From: Vreelandella olivaria
GTDB lineage: Bacteria > Pseudomonadota > Gammaproteobacteria > Pseudomonadales > Halomonadaceae
Assembly: GCF_023507745.1 (NCBI RefSeq)
Contig: NZ_JALPZO010000112.1
Span: 62,001-126,000, forward strand
Direction of reading: 5' to 3'
DNA length: 64,000 nucleotides
This document shows, one piece after another, positions 35,498 through 46,043 of the stretch (its first letter is position 1; every line of letters starts with the position of its first letter). Under the pieces are notes generated by a model. It was not told where the DNA came from. It did not search any database and worked only from the letters and a program-made list of their open reading frames with translations. A program made the translations under genes and the position numbers.

Positions 35498-36139
35498 TTA
35501 TTCAGCGCTGGTGTCTTCTTCGCCTTCACCTTCGCCTTCTTCTTCATCACCGCCACGTACTTTCACTTTGGTGATGCTCAGAACGGCGTTGTCATGCTCT
35601 TCACCGTGAGACAGGTCAACGGATGTAACGCCGGCTGGCAGAGCCAGATCAGACAAGTGCAGGGTAGTACCCAGCTCAACCTTGGTGATATCGACTTCCA
35701 GGAAATCCGGGAGATCTTTCGGCAAGCAGCTAATCGCTACTTCGTTCGCCAGAACGTGCAGTTCACCGCCTTGATCCTTGATACCCACACACTTCTCTTC
35801 GCCTACCACGTGCAGCGGCACGTTGATGGTGATGGCATGTGTGGCATCAACACGCATGAAGTCAGCATGTGTCAGAAGCGGTTTGAACGGGTGACGTTGC
35901 AGGTCACGAACAACGACTTGCTCTTCTGTGCCGTCGATAACCAATTTGATAACCGAGGAGAAGAAGGACTCATCTTCGATCGCTTTGTAGAACGCAGTTT
36001 TTTCTACAGCGATAGATTGAGCACCTTTTTCACCGCCGTAAACAACGGCCGGTACTTGTTGGTTCGCACGACGCAGGCGGCGGCTCGCACCTTTCCCCAG
36101 GTCGTTACGAACGCTGGCTTTCAGGATAAAATCAGACAT
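35498..36139 (-). CDS. rplY: 50S ribosomal protein L25, general stress (CTC) form
   Basis: This 213-residue protein has an N-terminal L25 5S-rRNA-binding domain ([20 protein letters not shown]) and a C-terminal CTC/TL5-type beta domain, ending in an acidic E/G-rich tail ([16 protein letters not shown]). The acidic tail suits a moderately halophilic cytoplasm. The start at 36139 is chosen over an in-frame ATG 12 codons upstream because GAGG precedes it and the family begins there. It lies downstream of prs. Confidence 0.96.
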   Translation of the reverse strand: MSDFILKASVRNDLGKGASRRLRRANQQVPAVVYGGEKGAQSIAVEKTAFYKAIEDESFFSSVIKLVIDGTEEQVVVRDLQRHPFKPLLTHADFMRVDATHAITINVPLHVVGEEKCVGIKDQGGELHVLANEVAISCLPKDLPDFLEVDITKVELGTTLHLSDLALPAGVTSVDLSHGEEHDNAVLSITKVKVRGGDEEEGEGEGEEDTSAE

Positions 36140-36234
36140 GGAATTTGCCTCTTGGTTTAAGTAAGGAAACGCCATTGCCCGCGACCAGACAACGACGTTT
36201 CCAGGGCCCCAGAAGGGGGCTGCTACGTCAGCCG

Positions 36235-37176
36235 TTAATGGAACATTGCGCTGACGGATTCTTCGTTGCTAACCCGGCGGATAGCTTCCGCGATCAGGCC
36301 GGCAACGCTCAACTGGCGAATTTTTCCGCTACGGCGCGCATGATCGGCCAGCGGAATAGTGTCGGTCACAACGACTTCGTCCAGTACAGAGTTGGTGATG
36401 TTGTCGACCGCAGGGCCAGACAAGATCGGGTGTGTTGCATAAGCGACAACGCGGGCGGCACCATGCTCTTTCAGGGCTTCGCCAGCTTTGCATAGTGTCC
36501 CTGCGGTATCGATCATATCGTCGACCACGACACAGGTACGACCTTCAATTTCACCGATAATATGCATGACCTGGGCCTGATTGGCCTGGGGGCGGCGCTT
36601 ATCAATGATGGCCAGGTCGGCGTTCAGTTGCTTGGCGATAGCGCGGGCGCGTACAACGCCGCCGACATCAGGAGACACCACAACAAGATCGTCGTAATTC
36701 TGACGCTCAATGTCATCCAGTAGAATCGGTGAGCCGTAAACGTTATCAACCGGCACGTCGAAAAAGCCCTGGATTTGGTCAGCATGCAGGTCCATGGTCA
36801 TTACGCGGTCAACGCCCGCTTTTACCATCATGTCAGCAACCACTTTCGCTGAAATGGGGACACGGGCGGAGCGCACGCGACGATCCTGTCGGGCGTAACC
36901 AAAGTAGGGAACCACTGCCGTGATACGGGCAGCCGAGGCACGACGCAGGGCGTCCACCATCAGGATCAGTTCCATCAGGTTGTCATTCGTAGGTGCACAG
37001 GTGGATTGCAGGATGAAAACATCCTTACCGCGCACGTTCTCATTGATCTCGACCGCGATTTCGCCGTCACTGAATTGACCAACCGTGGCATTGCCCATAC
37101 GGCTGTCCAGGCTCTCGGCAATCTTTTGAGCGAGTTCGGGGTTGGCATTCCCGGTGAAAACCATCAATTTTGACAC
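36235..37176 (-). CDS. prs: Ribose-phosphate pyrophosphokinase
   Basis: This 313-residue enzyme makes PRPP from ribose 5-phosphate and ATP for purine, pyrimidine, His, Trp and NAD synthesis. [17 protein letters not shown] opens the protein, [16 protein letters not shown] is the conserved metal/flexible loop region, and [13 protein letters not shown] is the PRPP-binding loop. It is flanked upstream by tRNA-Gln and downstream by rplY, as in many gammaproteobacteria. Confidence 0.97.
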   Translation of the reverse strand: MSKLMVFTGNANPELAQKIAESLDSRMGNATVGQFSDGEIAVEINENVRGKDVFILQSTCAPTNDNLMELILMVDALRRASAARITAVVPYFGYARQDRRVRSARVPISAKVVADMMVKAGVDRVMTMDLHADQIQGFFDVPVDNVYGSPILLDDIERQNYDDLVVVSPDVGGVVRARAIAKQLNADLAIIDKRRPQANQAQVMHIIGEIEGRTCVVVDDMIDTAGTLCKAGEALKEHGAARVVAYATHPILSGPAVDNITNSVLDEVVVTDTIPLADHARRSGKIRQLSVAGLIAEAIRRVSNEESVSAMFH

Positions 37177-37235
37177 GCGCAGCCACCTTTGCAGTGTTGG
37201 GGATCAGGGGAGAAAACGCAGATCATAATCAGGTT

Positions 37236-37310
37236 TGGCTGGGGTACCAGGATTCGAACCTGGGAATGCCGATACCAAAAACCGGTGCCTTACCACTTGG
37301 CGATACCCCA
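37236..37310 (-). tRNA. tRNA-Gln (anticodon TTG)
   Basis: This 75-nt tRNA has acceptor stem TGGGGTA/TACCCCA, anticodon loop TTTTGGT and encoded CCA. It lies between ispE and prs on the same strand and may be processed from a common transcript. Confidence 0.97.
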
Positions 37311-37341
37311 GCAGTTAACCTAATGCGATGACCGGGCGCTC

Positions 37342-38202
37342 TCAGCAGCCCAGAGCATCTTGTAGGGGAGAGGTATTGAGTCCGCGTGCGACCCATGAAT
37401 GCCAATACTGACCTGCCTGTTTAGCGACGTCTTGTGCGGCCTGCTGTGAATCAAATGCCGCAAATAAACAGGCGCCGGTGCCGGTCAGCCGACTACTAGG
37501 TGCATGCTGTGCGAGCCAATCAAGCGCTTCCGCTATTTGCGGGTAGCGTTTTCTAACGATAGCTTCGCAGTCGTTACGCCACTCAGGCGCTCCCCCCTGC
37601 AGTGCGCGCGCCATAGTAATGGCGTGGCTGTCGCGTGTCAATTCCGGGTCTTGGAAGACCGCAGGTGTAGAGACGCTGACATGGGGGTGGATAACTACAA
37701 ACCAGGGGGTATCCAGAGTGATTGGCGTGAGCTTCTCTCCAACGCCTTCTGCCCAGGCGCTATGGCCATGGATAAATACCGGCACATCAGCGCCGAGGCC
37801 AAGCCCCAGCTCGGCAAGAGCCGTACGTGAGAGGCCTGTCTGCCACAAGTGGTTAAGCCCGATCAGAGTGGTCGCTGCATTGGAACTGCCTCCGCCCAGT
37901 CCCCCTCCCATGGGCAGGTGCTTCTCCAGGGTGATCAAAGCGCCTTTATCCGTTCTGGTTGCCTGCTGGAGTAGCCGGGCAGCCCGCACGATTAAATTAT
38001 CGTCATGGGCAACGCCATCTACCTGGCTGGTGAGCTCAATGGCGCCATCGTTGCGCGGCATAAAACTCAGTTGGTCACTCAGATCGATGATCTGAAAGAT
38101 CGTCTGCAATGCGTGATAGCCGTCTTGACGACGGCCCACAATATGCAGCATACGATTTAGCTTCGCGGGGGCGGGAAGCGTAAGTGGTACCTCTGTATAC
38201 AT
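37342..38202 (-). CDS. ispE: 4-diphosphocytidyl-2-C-methyl-D-erythritol kinase
   Basis: This 286-residue GHMP-family kinase of the MEP isoprenoid pathway phosphorylates CDP-ME at the 2-position. LPAPAKLNRMLHIVGRRQDG is the N-terminal substrate motif, and PMGGGLGGGSSNAATTL is the ATP-binding glycine-rich loop. RLTGTGACLFAAF is the third GHMP motif. The ATG at 38202 has AGAGAG upstream; a GTG two codons earlier is also possible. It is 20 bp downstream of lolB. Confidence 0.96.
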   Translation of the reverse strand: MYTEVPLTLPAPAKLNRMLHIVGRRQDGYHALQTIFQIIDLSDQLSFMPRNDGAIELTSQVDGVAHDDNLIVRAARLLQQATRTDKGALITLEKHLPMGGGLGGGSSNAATTLIGLNHLWQTGLSRTALAELGLGLGADVPVFIHGHSAWAEGVGEKLTPITLDTPWFVVIHPHVSVSTPAVFQDPELTRDSHAITMARALQGGAPEWRNDCEAIVRKRYPQIAEALDWLAQHAPSSRLTGTGACLFAAFDSQQAAQDVAKQAGQYWHSWVARGLNTSPLQDALGC

Positions 38203-38222
38203 GCGCACTCTCTATCGACCCA

Positions 38223-38870
38223 TTAGTTGCCTGAAGAGCGCCACTGGTTAATCACCAGCGTAATGCGGATGTCGTCGTAGTTCATAACCATCCGGCGGGG
38301 AAGCCACTTGCCTTCCACTTGTTCCCAGTCCCGGTAGTCGATTTCCCAGCCATCCTGCTGTAAATGACTGGGGAAGCCGAATTCATCCGTCTCCATTTGG
38401 TAGCTGGCGTGGTCACCTGGCAAACCGCGTACCCAGTCGGGCATGGCGCGCACAGGGAGTGACCAGCCAAGCTGCTCATCCATCAGGGCTTCAGGGGTTT
38501 CAGCCTCAAAGCGCCCATCGCTGGTGGTCAGTGAGAAGCGTCCTTCACGGCCCTCCAGTACGCTGCGCCCACCACCGAATGGGCCGCTAATCAGCATGCG
38601 GAAATAGTGAGGGTGCTGGTTCCAATCCAGGTTGGCGCTGGTGCTTTCCTGAGGCGTGCGCAGCCCGGCTTTACCCACCATTGTCCAGGTATCAAACGCC
38701 TCTACCTCTGCCTGTTGGTGTTCCCACTGGCCTGCTTGGCGGCCCCCTTCATCAATGGGTACCTGGCTGGCACAGCCTGCCAGTACCAGTAGCGTCAGGC
38801 TGGCCATCCACAGGCGAGCTGGGCGCGTTGCCATGAACAAGCGTGAAGTGGTGGGCAACAAGGTCAACAT
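38223..38870 (-). CDS. lolB: Outer-membrane lipoprotein insertion protein LolB
   Basis: This 215-residue lipoprotein accepts lipoproteins from LolA and inserts them into the outer membrane. The lipobox is LVLAGC with the modified Cys33. FDTWTMVGKAGLRTP and GWEIDYRDWEQVEGKWLPRRM are typical LolB segments. I chose the ATG at 38870 because GGAG precedes it at 7 nt. An internal ATG (38834) would give a shorter, more standard signal peptide but lacks a clear Shine-Dalgarno. It is in operon with ispE. Confidence 0.92.
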   Translation of the reverse strand: MLTLLPTTSRLFMATRPARLWMASLTLLVLAGCASQVPIDEGGRQAGQWEHQQAEVEAFDTWTMVGKAGLRTPQESTSANLDWNQHPHYFRMLISGPFGGGRSVLEGREGRFSLTTSDGRFEAETPEALMDEQLGWSLPVRAMPDWVRGLPGDHASYQMETDEFGFPSHLQQDGWEIDYRDWEQVEGKWLPRRMVMNYDDIRITLVINQWRSSGN

Positions 38871-38936
38871 AAAAGGGCTCCATGTCAGTATGGCGTAAGG
38901 GTATCTGGTCATTATTCGGTATCAACTGGTAATGCA

Positions 38937-40715
38937 TTAGGGCGTACTTGGCGGTGTTAGTTCAGGGTGGCGCTCAAGTAACTCATCTATATGTGGATGC
39001 TGGGAGGTGCGTTGATGCATTTGTTGGAGCAGGTGACGCGCTTCATCACTGCGTTCAAGGGCATGTAGCACTTCGGCCAAATGGGCAGCGATTTCCTGGT
39101 CAGGCATTTGCGCGAAAGCGCTTTCCAGCCAGGAGAGCGCTTCATCAGGCTTGCCTAAGCGGAAATATACCCAGCCCATGCTGTCAAGCACCGCAGGATT
39201 GTCAGGATCGAGTTCATAGGCGCGTTCAATTAGCTCACGGGCTTCTTCAAGGCGACCCGGTAAATCAAGATCAGCCAGTGTGTAGCCCAATGCGTTTAGC
39301 GCCATGGCATTATCAGGCTCAGTCTCAAGGATGTGGCGCAAGTCTTGCTCCATGGTGGCAAAATCCTCCATCTCCCACGCGCGCATTGCTCGCATATAGA
39401 GCAGTCTGGTGTCGTCGGGAGTGCGGGTGATTTCCCGGTCCAACAGGGCCGTTGCATCCTCTTGTAGGCTGAGTTCGTCTAACAGCTGTACTTCCAGCAA
39501 CACCAGCTCTCCGAAGTAGGCATCGTGGCGCATTCGCTCAATACGCAGCATTGCCCGGGCATCCAGTAATCGGTCATCCTCAATCAGCATATGCGCTGCG
39601 GTAGCTCTGGCGGGCAGAAACTCATCACCTTCGTGTACCTGACGGTAGTAAAGTAGGGCGTTATCGATTTCACCTTCCGACTGGGCAATAGCTCCCAGCA
39701 AGTAATAGGCGATATTGGGGACTGTGTCCTGACCGATCAGCGGCTGGAGCAGCAGGTAAGCCGGTTTGGTATGACCCTCTTCCAGGTAAAGCTGGGCAAG
39801 CGCAATGCGTAAATCCTGATTGCCGCTGTGCTGTTCCAATAAGGTATTGGTTTGTTCTTCAGCCGCAGCAATGTTATTTAAACGAATTTCAGCCTGTGCA
39901 AGCATCAGGACAAAGCGCACATCGTCAGGCGCCAGGCTTAGCCCTTGCCGAGCGGCCAGCTGAGCTGCCCGGTGATCGCCGGTTTCCAGGGCAAGACGCG
40001 CCTTGGCTAACCACAAGGCTGTGGATTCCGGCTCGTTTCGGGTGACTTGCTCGAGCATTTGCTGTGCCTGTTGGGTATTTCCCAAGGCTGCTTCCATTAG
40101 GGCTGTGCCAAGCAACACGTCACTATGGAACTCCAGCTGCTCAGCGCCGGGTTGCGCAAGATGGGCTCGCAGGGGCTGAACCAGCAGTTCAATGGGGCCT
40201 TCTTCGGCCACAGCCACTTCAGAAAAGGCGGCTATTTCACCATTGCCGCCTGCCTGAGCAATGGCCAGACGTTGCTCCAGGCTGCCCAGCCAGTCCCCCC
40301 GCTGTAAGGAAAGAGTGGCCAATAGGCGGTTGGGTATTTCCGCTTGTGGGGCCAACTCATGCCACCGCAGTGCGGATGCCTCTATCAGCGCCATATCATT
40401 GCTAAACCGTGCGGCAAACGTTGCGCGCTCGGCAAGCGCCGGGGAACTGTAGCGTTGGGAAGCGTCCAGGTAACCCTGGCTGGCGTAACGGTAATCACCA
40501 CGCTGACCTGCCAGCTCAGCGGCCAACAATGCGCTAAGCCCATCAGCGTCAAGCCCACGGGTAATCGGTGGTGCCAATTGCATAGGGTCGCTTGAATGGG
40601 GGGGAAGCCCGTTATCATGAAAAGAGGGCGAAGATTGGCAGCCGCTTAACAATAGCGTGAGCGTGGCGGCCAAAGGCAGCAGGGGTAAACCTGATAATGG
40701 TGCGCGAAGGGGCAT
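38937..40715 (-). CDS. TPR-repeat lipoprotein
   Basis: This 592-residue protein has a lipoprotein signal peptide (LTLLLSGC) followed by about a dozen tetratricopeptide repeats. Clear units include ALNALGYTLADLDLPGRLEE and AVLDSMGWVYFRLGKPDEAL near the C-terminus. It belongs to the large TPR lipoproteins commonly found upstream of lolB in Pseudomonas and Halomonas. The function is unproven; it is presumably a scaffold at the envelope. The ATG at 40715 is preferred over an in-frame TTG. It is divergent from hemA with a 228-bp promoter region. Confidence 0.88.
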   Translation of the reverse strand: MPLRAPLSGLPLLPLAATLTLLLSGCQSSPSFHDNGLPPHSSDPMQLAPPITRGLDADGLSALLAAELAGQRGDYRYASQGYLDASQRYSSPALAERATFAARFSNDMALIEASALRWHELAPQAEIPNRLLATLSLQRGDWLGSLEQRLAIAQAGGNGEIAAFSEVAVAEEGPIELLVQPLRAHLAQPGAEQLEFHSDVLLGTALMEAALGNTQQAQQMLEQVTRNEPESTALWLAKARLALETGDHRAAQLAARQGLSLAPDDVRFVLMLAQAEIRLNNIAAAEEQTNTLLEQHSGNQDLRIALAQLYLEEGHTKPAYLLLQPLIGQDTVPNIAYYLLGAIAQSEGEIDNALLYYRQVHEGDEFLPARATAAHMLIEDDRLLDARAMLRIERMRHDAYFGELVLLEVQLLDELSLQEDATALLDREITRTPDDTRLLYMRAMRAWEMEDFATMEQDLRHILETEPDNAMALNALGYTLADLDLPGRLEEARELIERAYELDPDNPAVLDSMGWVYFRLGKPDEALSWLESAFAQMPDQEIAAHLAEVLHALERSDEARHLLQQMHQRTSQHPHIDELLERHPELTPPSTP

Positions 40716-40943
40716 GCGTCTCTCGATCAAGTGGCCGAATGTTCAGCATAGCGGCTTGGTTGCCTGCGGCAAAGTGGTGTGCGCCAGAACATGGTGTGCT
40801 GTGATAGTATACTTCACCTTGAAAAAGATGAATGTCAGCACAACGTTGGTGCTGCTTTGCCTTATAGACTTGCTTTAGCAAGCCCTGAACCGACAGACCG
40901 ACAGTGATGTGACGACCGATCCACTAGCGAAGACGCATAACGC

Positions 40944-42254
40944 ATGACGCTTCTTGCCCTGGGAATAAATCATCGTACTGCCAGCGTGGCCGTGCGTGAA
41001 CAGGTAGCTTTTACGCCAACGCAGCTTGATAGTGCGTTGGCTGAGCTGCGTAGTTTGCCACAAATCAGCGAGGCGGCAGTGCTTTCGACGTGTAACCGCA
41101 CCGAACTTTATTGTGTGACGGATGCCGCTGGTGAGCAGGCCGTGCTGGATTGGCTTGGGCGCTTTCATAATTTGCGTGTCGAAGACCTTTCCCGCTGTGC
41201 CTACCATTATCTTGACAACGATGCTGCGCGCCACTTGATGCGGGTTGCTGTTGGCCTGGATTCGATGGTGCTGGGCGAGCCGCAGATACTTGGGCAGTTG
41301 AAGGATGCCTACCAGCAGGCCCGCCAGTCGAAAGGTTTGGGCGGTGAGTTGGAGCGTCTTTTTCAGCATACCTTTGCGGTGGCCAAGCAAGTACGCACAG
41401 AAACAGGCATTGGTAAAAACCCCGTGTCGGTGGCGTATGCCGCGGTCAGTATGGCCAGCCGTATTTTTGATGACTTTAGCCGTGCAAGAGCCCTGTTGAT
41501 TGGCGCGGGCGAAACCATTGAGCTGGTGGCACGGCACCTTCATGAAGCAGGGGTTCGTCAGTTAACGGTTGCAAACCGTACCCGTGAGCGTGCTGAGCAG
41601 GTCTCTTCTGTGTTGGGTGGCACGGCGATTACGCTTTCCGAAATCCCTGATGCGCTGGAGTATGCGGATATTGTTATCTCATCTACCGCCTCTCCATTGC
41701 CCATTCTGGGTAAGGGGATGGTGGAGCGAGCGCTTAAAAAGCGTCGTCACCGCCCTGTGTTTATGGTGGATATCGCGGTCCCCAGAGATATCGAACCACA
41801 AGTAGGCGAACTTGCTGATGTCTTCCTCTATACCGTTGATGACCTTGAAGAGGTCATTGAGGAGAACCGCCGCCACCGCCAGGTGGCCGCTGACCAGGCT
41901 GAGTCGTTAATTGAACACGGCGTGGGCAGTTGGCAGCATGAGCGCCGGATTCGTAAAGGTGGTGAGCTGATTCGTGACTATCGTCGCCACGGTGAGGCTA
42001 TACGTGACCATGCACGCGATCAGGCACTTGAGCGTCTGGCGCGGGGTGAGGACCCTGCCAAGGTAATTGAACGACTGGCCCATCAACTGGCCAATCGCTT
42101 GATGCACCAGCCTACGCTGGCGTTACGGGAAGCTGCCTCCCAGGAAAATCACGAACTGCTGAACGCCGCACCGTGCTTATTGCTACCCATGAAACCCGCG
42201 TTTGAGCAGCCTGCGCCCTTGGTAAAACGCCAGAAGGATGATACACCCGCATGA
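40944..42254 (+). CDS. hemA: Glutamyl-tRNA reductase
   Basis: This 436-residue enzyme makes glutamate-1-semialdehyde, the first committed step of tetrapyrrole synthesis. [19 protein letters not shown] opens the protein, the catalytic Cys is in [11 protein letters not shown], and the NADPH domain carries [16 protein letters not shown]. The C-terminal dimerisation helix follows. Its stop overlaps the prfA start by 4 bp (ATGA). The hemA-prfA-prmC order is conserved in gammaproteobacteria. Confidence 0.97.
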   Translation: MTLLALGINHRTASVAVREQVAFTPTQLDSALAELRSLPQISEAAVLSTCNRTELYCVTDAAGEQAVLDWLGRFHNLRVEDLSRCAYHYLDNDAARHLMRVAVGLDSMVLGEPQILGQLKDAYQQARQSKGLGGELERLFQHTFAVAKQVRTETGIGKNPVSVAYAAVSMASRIFDDFSRARALLIGAGETIELVARHLHEAGVRQLTVANRTRERAEQVSSVLGGTAITLSEIPDALEYADIVISSTASPLPILGKGMVERALKKRRHRPVFMVDIAVPRDIEPQVGELADVFLYTVDDLEEVIEENRRHRQVAADQAESLIEHGVGSWQHERRIRKGGELIRDYRRHGEAIRDHARDQALERLARGEDPAKVIERLAHQLANRLMHQPTLALREAASQENHELLNAAPCLLLPMKPAFEQPAPLVKRQKDDTPA

Positions 42255-43339
42255 AAGATACTTTGCGCCAACGCTTAGATAGCTTTGCTGACCGCTTTGA
42301 GGAGCTGGCAATGCTGCTGTCTGATCCCGCGGTGATTAATAACCAGCAGCGCTTCCGTGACTACTCGCGTGAGTATTCCGAGTTAGAGGAGCTGGTAGCC
42401 GCCTGGCAGCGTTATCGTGAGGTTGAGAGCAGTATGGAAGAAGCTGAGCTGCTTAGCCGCGACAACGACCCAGATATGCGCGAGCTGGCGGAAATGGAGA
42501 TCAGTGAGGGGCGTGAGCAGCTTGAAACCCTGGATGTTGAGCTAAAGCGCCTACTGGTACCAAAAGACCCTGACGATGACCGTGGCGTATTTTTAGAGGT
42601 GCGCGCGGGTACGGGGGGCGATGAAGCGGCAATCTTTGCAGGCGACCTTTTCCGGATGTATTCTCGTTATGCTGAAAAACGCGGCTGGCGGGTTGAGGTG
42701 GTTAGCGCAAGCCATGGTGAGCAGGGCGGCTACAAAGAAGTTATTTCCCGCGTAAAGGGGGATGGCGTTTATGCGCGTTTGAAGTTTGAGTCTGGCGCGC
42801 ACCGCGTACAGCGTGTGCCCGCCACTGAGTCCCAGGGGCGAATTCATACGTCAGCCTGTACGGTCGCGGTGATGCCGGAAGTCGAGGATGTGGGGGATAT
42901 CGATATCAACCCCTCTGACCTGCGTGTAGACACCTATCGCTCCAGCGGCGCAGGGGGGCAGCACGTTAACACCACGGACTCCGCCATTCGTATTACCCAC
43001 CTGCCCACTGGTGTCGTCGTGGAGTGTCAGGAGGAGCGTAGCCAGCACAAAAACCGTGCCAAGGCAATGTCGCTGCTGGCCGCCAAGCTCAAGCGCAACG
43101 CGGTTGACTCGCAGCGCCAGGAGCAGGCAGATGCCCGGCGCTCCCTGGTTGGCTCGGGTGATCGAAGTGAACGTATTCGTACCTATAACTTCCCCCAGGG
43201 ACGGCTTACCGACCACCGCATCAATCTAACACTATATAAGCTAACGGAAGTGGTCAGTGGTGAGCAGCTTGATGAGGTTATTGAGCCATTGATCCACGAG
43301 TATCAGGCGGAACAGCTATCGGCCCTGCAGGATGGCTGA
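42251..43339 (+). CDS. prfA: Peptide chain release factor 1
   Basis: This 362-residue release factor recognises UAA and UAG. The GGQ motif that triggers peptidyl-tRNA hydrolysis is in [15 protein letters not shown], and its Gln is the substrate of PrmC, encoded next. The start overlaps hemA by 4 bp, and the stop overlaps the prmC ATG by 1 bp (TGATG). [15 protein letters not shown] is typical of class I factors. Confidence 0.97.
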   Translation: MKDTLRQRLDSFADRFEELAMLLSDPAVINNQQRFRDYSREYSELEELVAAWQRYREVESSMEEAELLSRDNDPDMRELAEMEISEGREQLETLDVELKRLLVPKDPDDDRGVFLEVRAGTGGDEAAIFAGDLFRMYSRYAEKRGWRVEVVSASHGEQGGYKEVISRVKGDGVYARLKFESGAHRVQRVPATESQGRIHTSACTVAVMPEVEDVGDIDINPSDLRVDTYRSSGAGGQHVNTTDSAIRITHLPTGVVVECQEERSQHKNRAKAMSLLAAKLKRNAVDSQRQEQADARRSLVGSGDRSERIRTYNFPQGRLTDHRINLTLYKLTEVVSGEQLDEVIEPLIHEYQAEQLSALQDG

Positions 43340-44184
43340 TGACCTTTGATACCCTATTACAACAGTCGACCCAGCGGTTACAGGAGGCTGGCTCGCCGTC
43401 TCCGAGGATTGATGCTGAAGCACTGCTTGCTTTTGTAACCGGGCATGACCGCACCTGGCTCTATACGTGGGGTGACCGTGAGTGTCCTGTCGAAGCGTAT
43501 ACGCAGTTTGAAGCTCTGCTGGCGTTACGGGTCCAGGGGCAGCCGGTGGCTTATCTAACCGGTGAACGTGAGTTTTGGGGCCTGAGGTTGGCTACTTCCC
43601 CTGACACGCTTATACCGCGCCCAGATACCGAAACGCTGGTCGAGGCCGCACTGTATTGCGCGCAGAACGTGACGGGCAGGTTTCTTGACTTGGGTACGGG
43701 CACCGGGGCGATTGCGCTGGCCTTTGCCAGCGAAAAGCCTGGCTGGCAGGTGTTAGGGGTGGATATACGCCCGGAAGCAGTGAGTACCGCGTCCAATAAT
43801 GCGTTAGCCCTTAAGATTAGCAATGTGCAATTTGTACAGAGCGACTGGTTTAGTGCCTTAACGCAGGCGGGGCAAAGGGATACATTCGATATTGTTGTCA
43901 GTAATCCGCCTTATATCGCCGCTGACGACCCACATTTGTGCCAGGGCGATGTTCGCTATGAGCCGCGGTCTGCGCTGGTAGCTGATGCTGGCGGCATGGC
44001 CGATTTATTGCATTTGGTCATTGCGGCCAGGGAACACCTGGACATGGGAGGCTGGCTGGTGTTGGAGCATGGCTACAATCAAGCCTCCCTGGTGCGTGAA
44101 GCGCTTGTAAGAGCTGGCTATCAAAACGTTGAAAGTGTGCAAGACGTTGGTGGCCATGAACGGGTTACCCTGGGGCTCCTCTAA
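43339..44184 (+). CDS. prmC: Release factor glutamine N5-methyltransferase
   Basis: This 281-residue SAM methyltransferase methylates the GGQ glutamine of RF1 and RF2. Motif I is FLDLGTGTGAIALA, the catalytic loop is SNPPYIAADDPHL, and an N-terminal five-helix domain precedes them. It overlaps prfA by 1 bp, so enzyme and substrate are made together. PrmB, its paralogue for ribosomal protein L3, is at 17905. Confidence 0.96.
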   Translation: MTFDTLLQQSTQRLQEAGSPSPRIDAEALLAFVTGHDRTWLYTWGDRECPVEAYTQFEALLALRVQGQPVAYLTGEREFWGLRLATSPDTLIPRPDTETLVEAALYCAQNVTGRFLDLGTGTGAIALAFASEKPGWQVLGVDIRPEAVSTASNNALALKISNVQFVQSDWFSALTQAGQRDTFDIVVSNPPYIAADDPHLCQGDVRYEPRSALVADAGGMADLLHLVIAAREHLDMGGWLVLEHGYNQASLVREALVRAGYQNVESVQDVGGHERVTLGLL

Positions 44185-44217
44185 TCACTGCCCGATTCAT
44201 CAGTAATGGATCCTGCC

Positions 44218-44718
44218 ATGAAACCTAAAAATAGAACGCTGGACCGTATCGACCTTAAAATTTTGCGCTGTCTACAGGAAAATGCACGGATCTCCTATGT
44301 AGACCTTGCTTCAGAAGTTGGTTTATCCACAACCCCTTGCCTAGAGCGGGTCAAACGCCTAGAGCGGTCGGGTATCATTCGCGGCTATCAGGCGGTCCTT
44401 GATCCGAGGGCCTTGAAAGCAAATTTGCTGGTGTTTGTAGAGATTAGTCTGGAAACCCAGTCCCCTACGGTATTTGACGAATTTCGCCGTGCCGTGGAAA
44501 AACTTCCGCAAATACAAGAGTGCCATTTGGTATCGGGCCAGTTTGACTACATTTTGAAATGTCGGATTCCTGAAATGTCGGCCTACCGCCAACTACTTGG
44601 CGACGTAGTGTTAACACTTCCTGGCGTGAAAGAGTCGAAAAGCTACGTGGTAATGGAGGAAGTTAAAGAGAGTTTTAGCTTGCATATACCCGATTTCGAG
44701 GAATTTGAGGATAAATAA
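44218..44718 (+). CDS. lrp: Leucine-responsive regulatory protein (Lrp/AsnC family)
   Basis: This 166-residue regulator has an N-terminal helix-turn-helix (LDRIDLKILRCLQENARISY, then STTPCLERVKRLERSGII) and a C-terminal RAM/AsnC ligand domain (LVFVEISLETQSP, IQECHLVSGQFDYILK, YVVMEEVKE). It is close enough to E. coli Lrp across the whole length, including PTPCLERV-type recognition helix and the QECHLVSG motif, to be called Lrp rather than a generic paralogue. The ATG at 44218 has GGAT 6 nt upstream; an ATG four codons earlier does not. Confidence 0.87.
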   Translation: MKPKNRTLDRIDLKILRCLQENARISYVDLASEVGLSTTPCLERVKRLERSGIIRGYQAVLDPRALKANLLVFVEISLETQSPTVFDEFRRAVEKLPQIQECHLVSGQFDYILKCRIPEMSAYRQLLGDVVLTLPGVKESKSYVVMEEVKESFSLHIPDFEEFEDK

Positions 44719-44722
44719 AGCG

Positions 44723-45472
44723 ATGATGGATGATCAGGCACTCTTGCGCTATAGCCGCCATATTATGCTGCCCGAAGTGGATATTGCAGGGCAGGAGCGG
44801 CTGCGTGGTGCCCATGCATTAATTATTGGTGCTGGCGGGCTAGGCTCGCCAGCGTCGCTTTATTTAGCCGCCTCTGGGGTAGGGCGTATCACTATTGCCG
44901 ATGCGGATGTGGTCGAGCTGTCTAATTTGCAGCGTCAAATTGCTCACCAGCAGGCTGACATTGGTGCCAATAAAGCATGCTCGGCCAAGGCCAGTATGCA
45001 AGCACTCAATTCAGAGTGTCAGGTGGCCGCTATTGAAGATTACGTTGATGGAGAACGGCTGGCACAGCTGGTCGCGGCTGCCGATGTGGTGCTGGACTGC
45101 ACTGACCGCTTTTCGAGCCGTTATGCCATCAATGCAGCCACTCAAAAGGCTAATGTGCCACTTGTATCCGGTGCGGCGATTCGTTTTTCCGGACAGTTGG
45201 CAGTTTTTGACCCACGCAATCCGGCTTGCCCTTGTTACGCTTGCCTTTACCCCGCTAATGAAAGCGACGATGACGCCTTGAGCTGTGCAGAAAGTGGTGT
45301 AATGGCACCACTGGTAGGGTTGATCGGCTGCTTTCAGGCGGTTGAGGCGTTTAAGTTGCTTAGTGGGGTGGGGACTGCCCATCACGGGCTGTCCACCTTC
45401 GATGGCCTGAGTGGTCAGTGGCGGCACTTTCAGGTGCTGCGGGACCCAGCCTGCCCGGTATGTGCCCGTTAA
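44723..45472 (+). CDS. moeB: ThiF/MoeB/HesA family sulfur-carrier adenylyltransferase
   Basis: This 249-residue enzyme adenylates the C-terminal glycine of a ubiquitin-like sulfur carrier (MoaD or ThiS). RYSRHIMLPEVDIAGQERL and LIIGAGGLGSPASLYLAASG are the nucleotide-binding signatures, DCTDRFSSRYAIN holds the catalytic Asp region, and two zinc-binding pairs are seen in PCYACLYP and CPVCAR. MoeB and ThiF cannot be told apart by sequence alone, and neither moaD nor thiS is adjacent. It is 4 bp after lrp. Confidence 0.83.
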   Translation: MMDDQALLRYSRHIMLPEVDIAGQERLRGAHALIIGAGGLGSPASLYLAASGVGRITIADADVVELSNLQRQIAHQQADIGANKACSAKASMQALNSECQVAAIEDYVDGERLAQLVAAADVVLDCTDRFSSRYAINAATQKANVPLVSGAAIRFSGQLAVFDPRNPACPCYACLYPANESDDDALSCAESGVMAPLVGLIGCFQAVEAFKLLSGVGTAHHGLSTFDGLSGQWRHFQVLRDPACPVCAR

Positions 45473-45473
45473 A

Positions 45474-46043
45474 TCACTCGGAGGATGATGTTTCCGTACG
45501 TGGCTGTTCGCTGGATACGGTTTCTACCGGGAGCGTGCTCTTCGTCGATGTTGCCTGGCTGGGTGTTTTTCTTGTTGACGAGGTGGGTTGTGATGCAAAC
45601 ACCTGCTCGAAAATCTCGTTATCGGGGTTCATGTCAATGTTGCCGTGGAACAGGCTGCCATCCTCCAGCACCAGACAGGGGGTAATAATAGCGCCAATCA
45701 CTTCTGCGCCTTTATGCACGGTTGCCTTATGCAGCGCCACCAGATTGCCATTGACCTTGCCGGATACGTGCAAGGTGTGGGCGTGAGCATCACCCTCCAA
45801 CTCGCCCTGGCTGCCAAGGGTAACGGTATGTTGCTTACAGGTTACCGTTCCCTTCACGCGTCCTTCGATCCTTAGATCTTCCTCGCTATGAATATCCCCC
45901 TGTACTTGTGTGTTGGCACCAATGATGGAGGTGCTGGGGCGAGCGCTATGGGCAAGAGACTGAGCGTCGGTGGCCTGGGGAGAGGTCTCTGGGGCTACCA
46001 CGGGTGGCTTGGAAACAGGTATGGACTTGGTTTTACTGAACAT
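45474..46043 (-). CDS. Bactofilin (polymer-forming cytoskeletal protein), soluble type
   Basis: This 189-residue protein has a central DUF583 beta-helix (about residues 40-135): repeated short strands such as IIGANTQVQGDIHSEEDLRI, GRVKGTVTCKQ and GKVNGNLVALHKATVHKG. Flanking N- and C-terminal tails are Pro/Ser/Thr-rich and disordered, as in other bactofilins. These proteins self-assemble without nucleotide into filaments that localise cell-wall or motility machinery. The start at 46043 is preferred (GGAG upstream) over an in-frame ATG ten codons earlier. It is divergent from a second bactofilin. Confidence 0.85.
   Translation of the reverse strand: MFSKTKSIPVSKPPVVAPETSPQATDAQSLAHSARPSTSIIGANTQVQGDIHSEEDLRIEGRVKGTVTCKQHTVTLGSQGELEGDAHAHTLHVSGKVNGNLVALHKATVHKGAEVIGAIITPCLVLEDGSLFHGNIDMNPDNEIFEQVFASQPTSSTRKTPSQATSTKSTLPVETVSSEQPRTETSSSE

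Noticed and set aside
35471..36160. 229-codon plus-strand ORF
   Set aside because: It lies opposite rplY, whose family match is clear; composition and lack of RBS mark it as a shadow.
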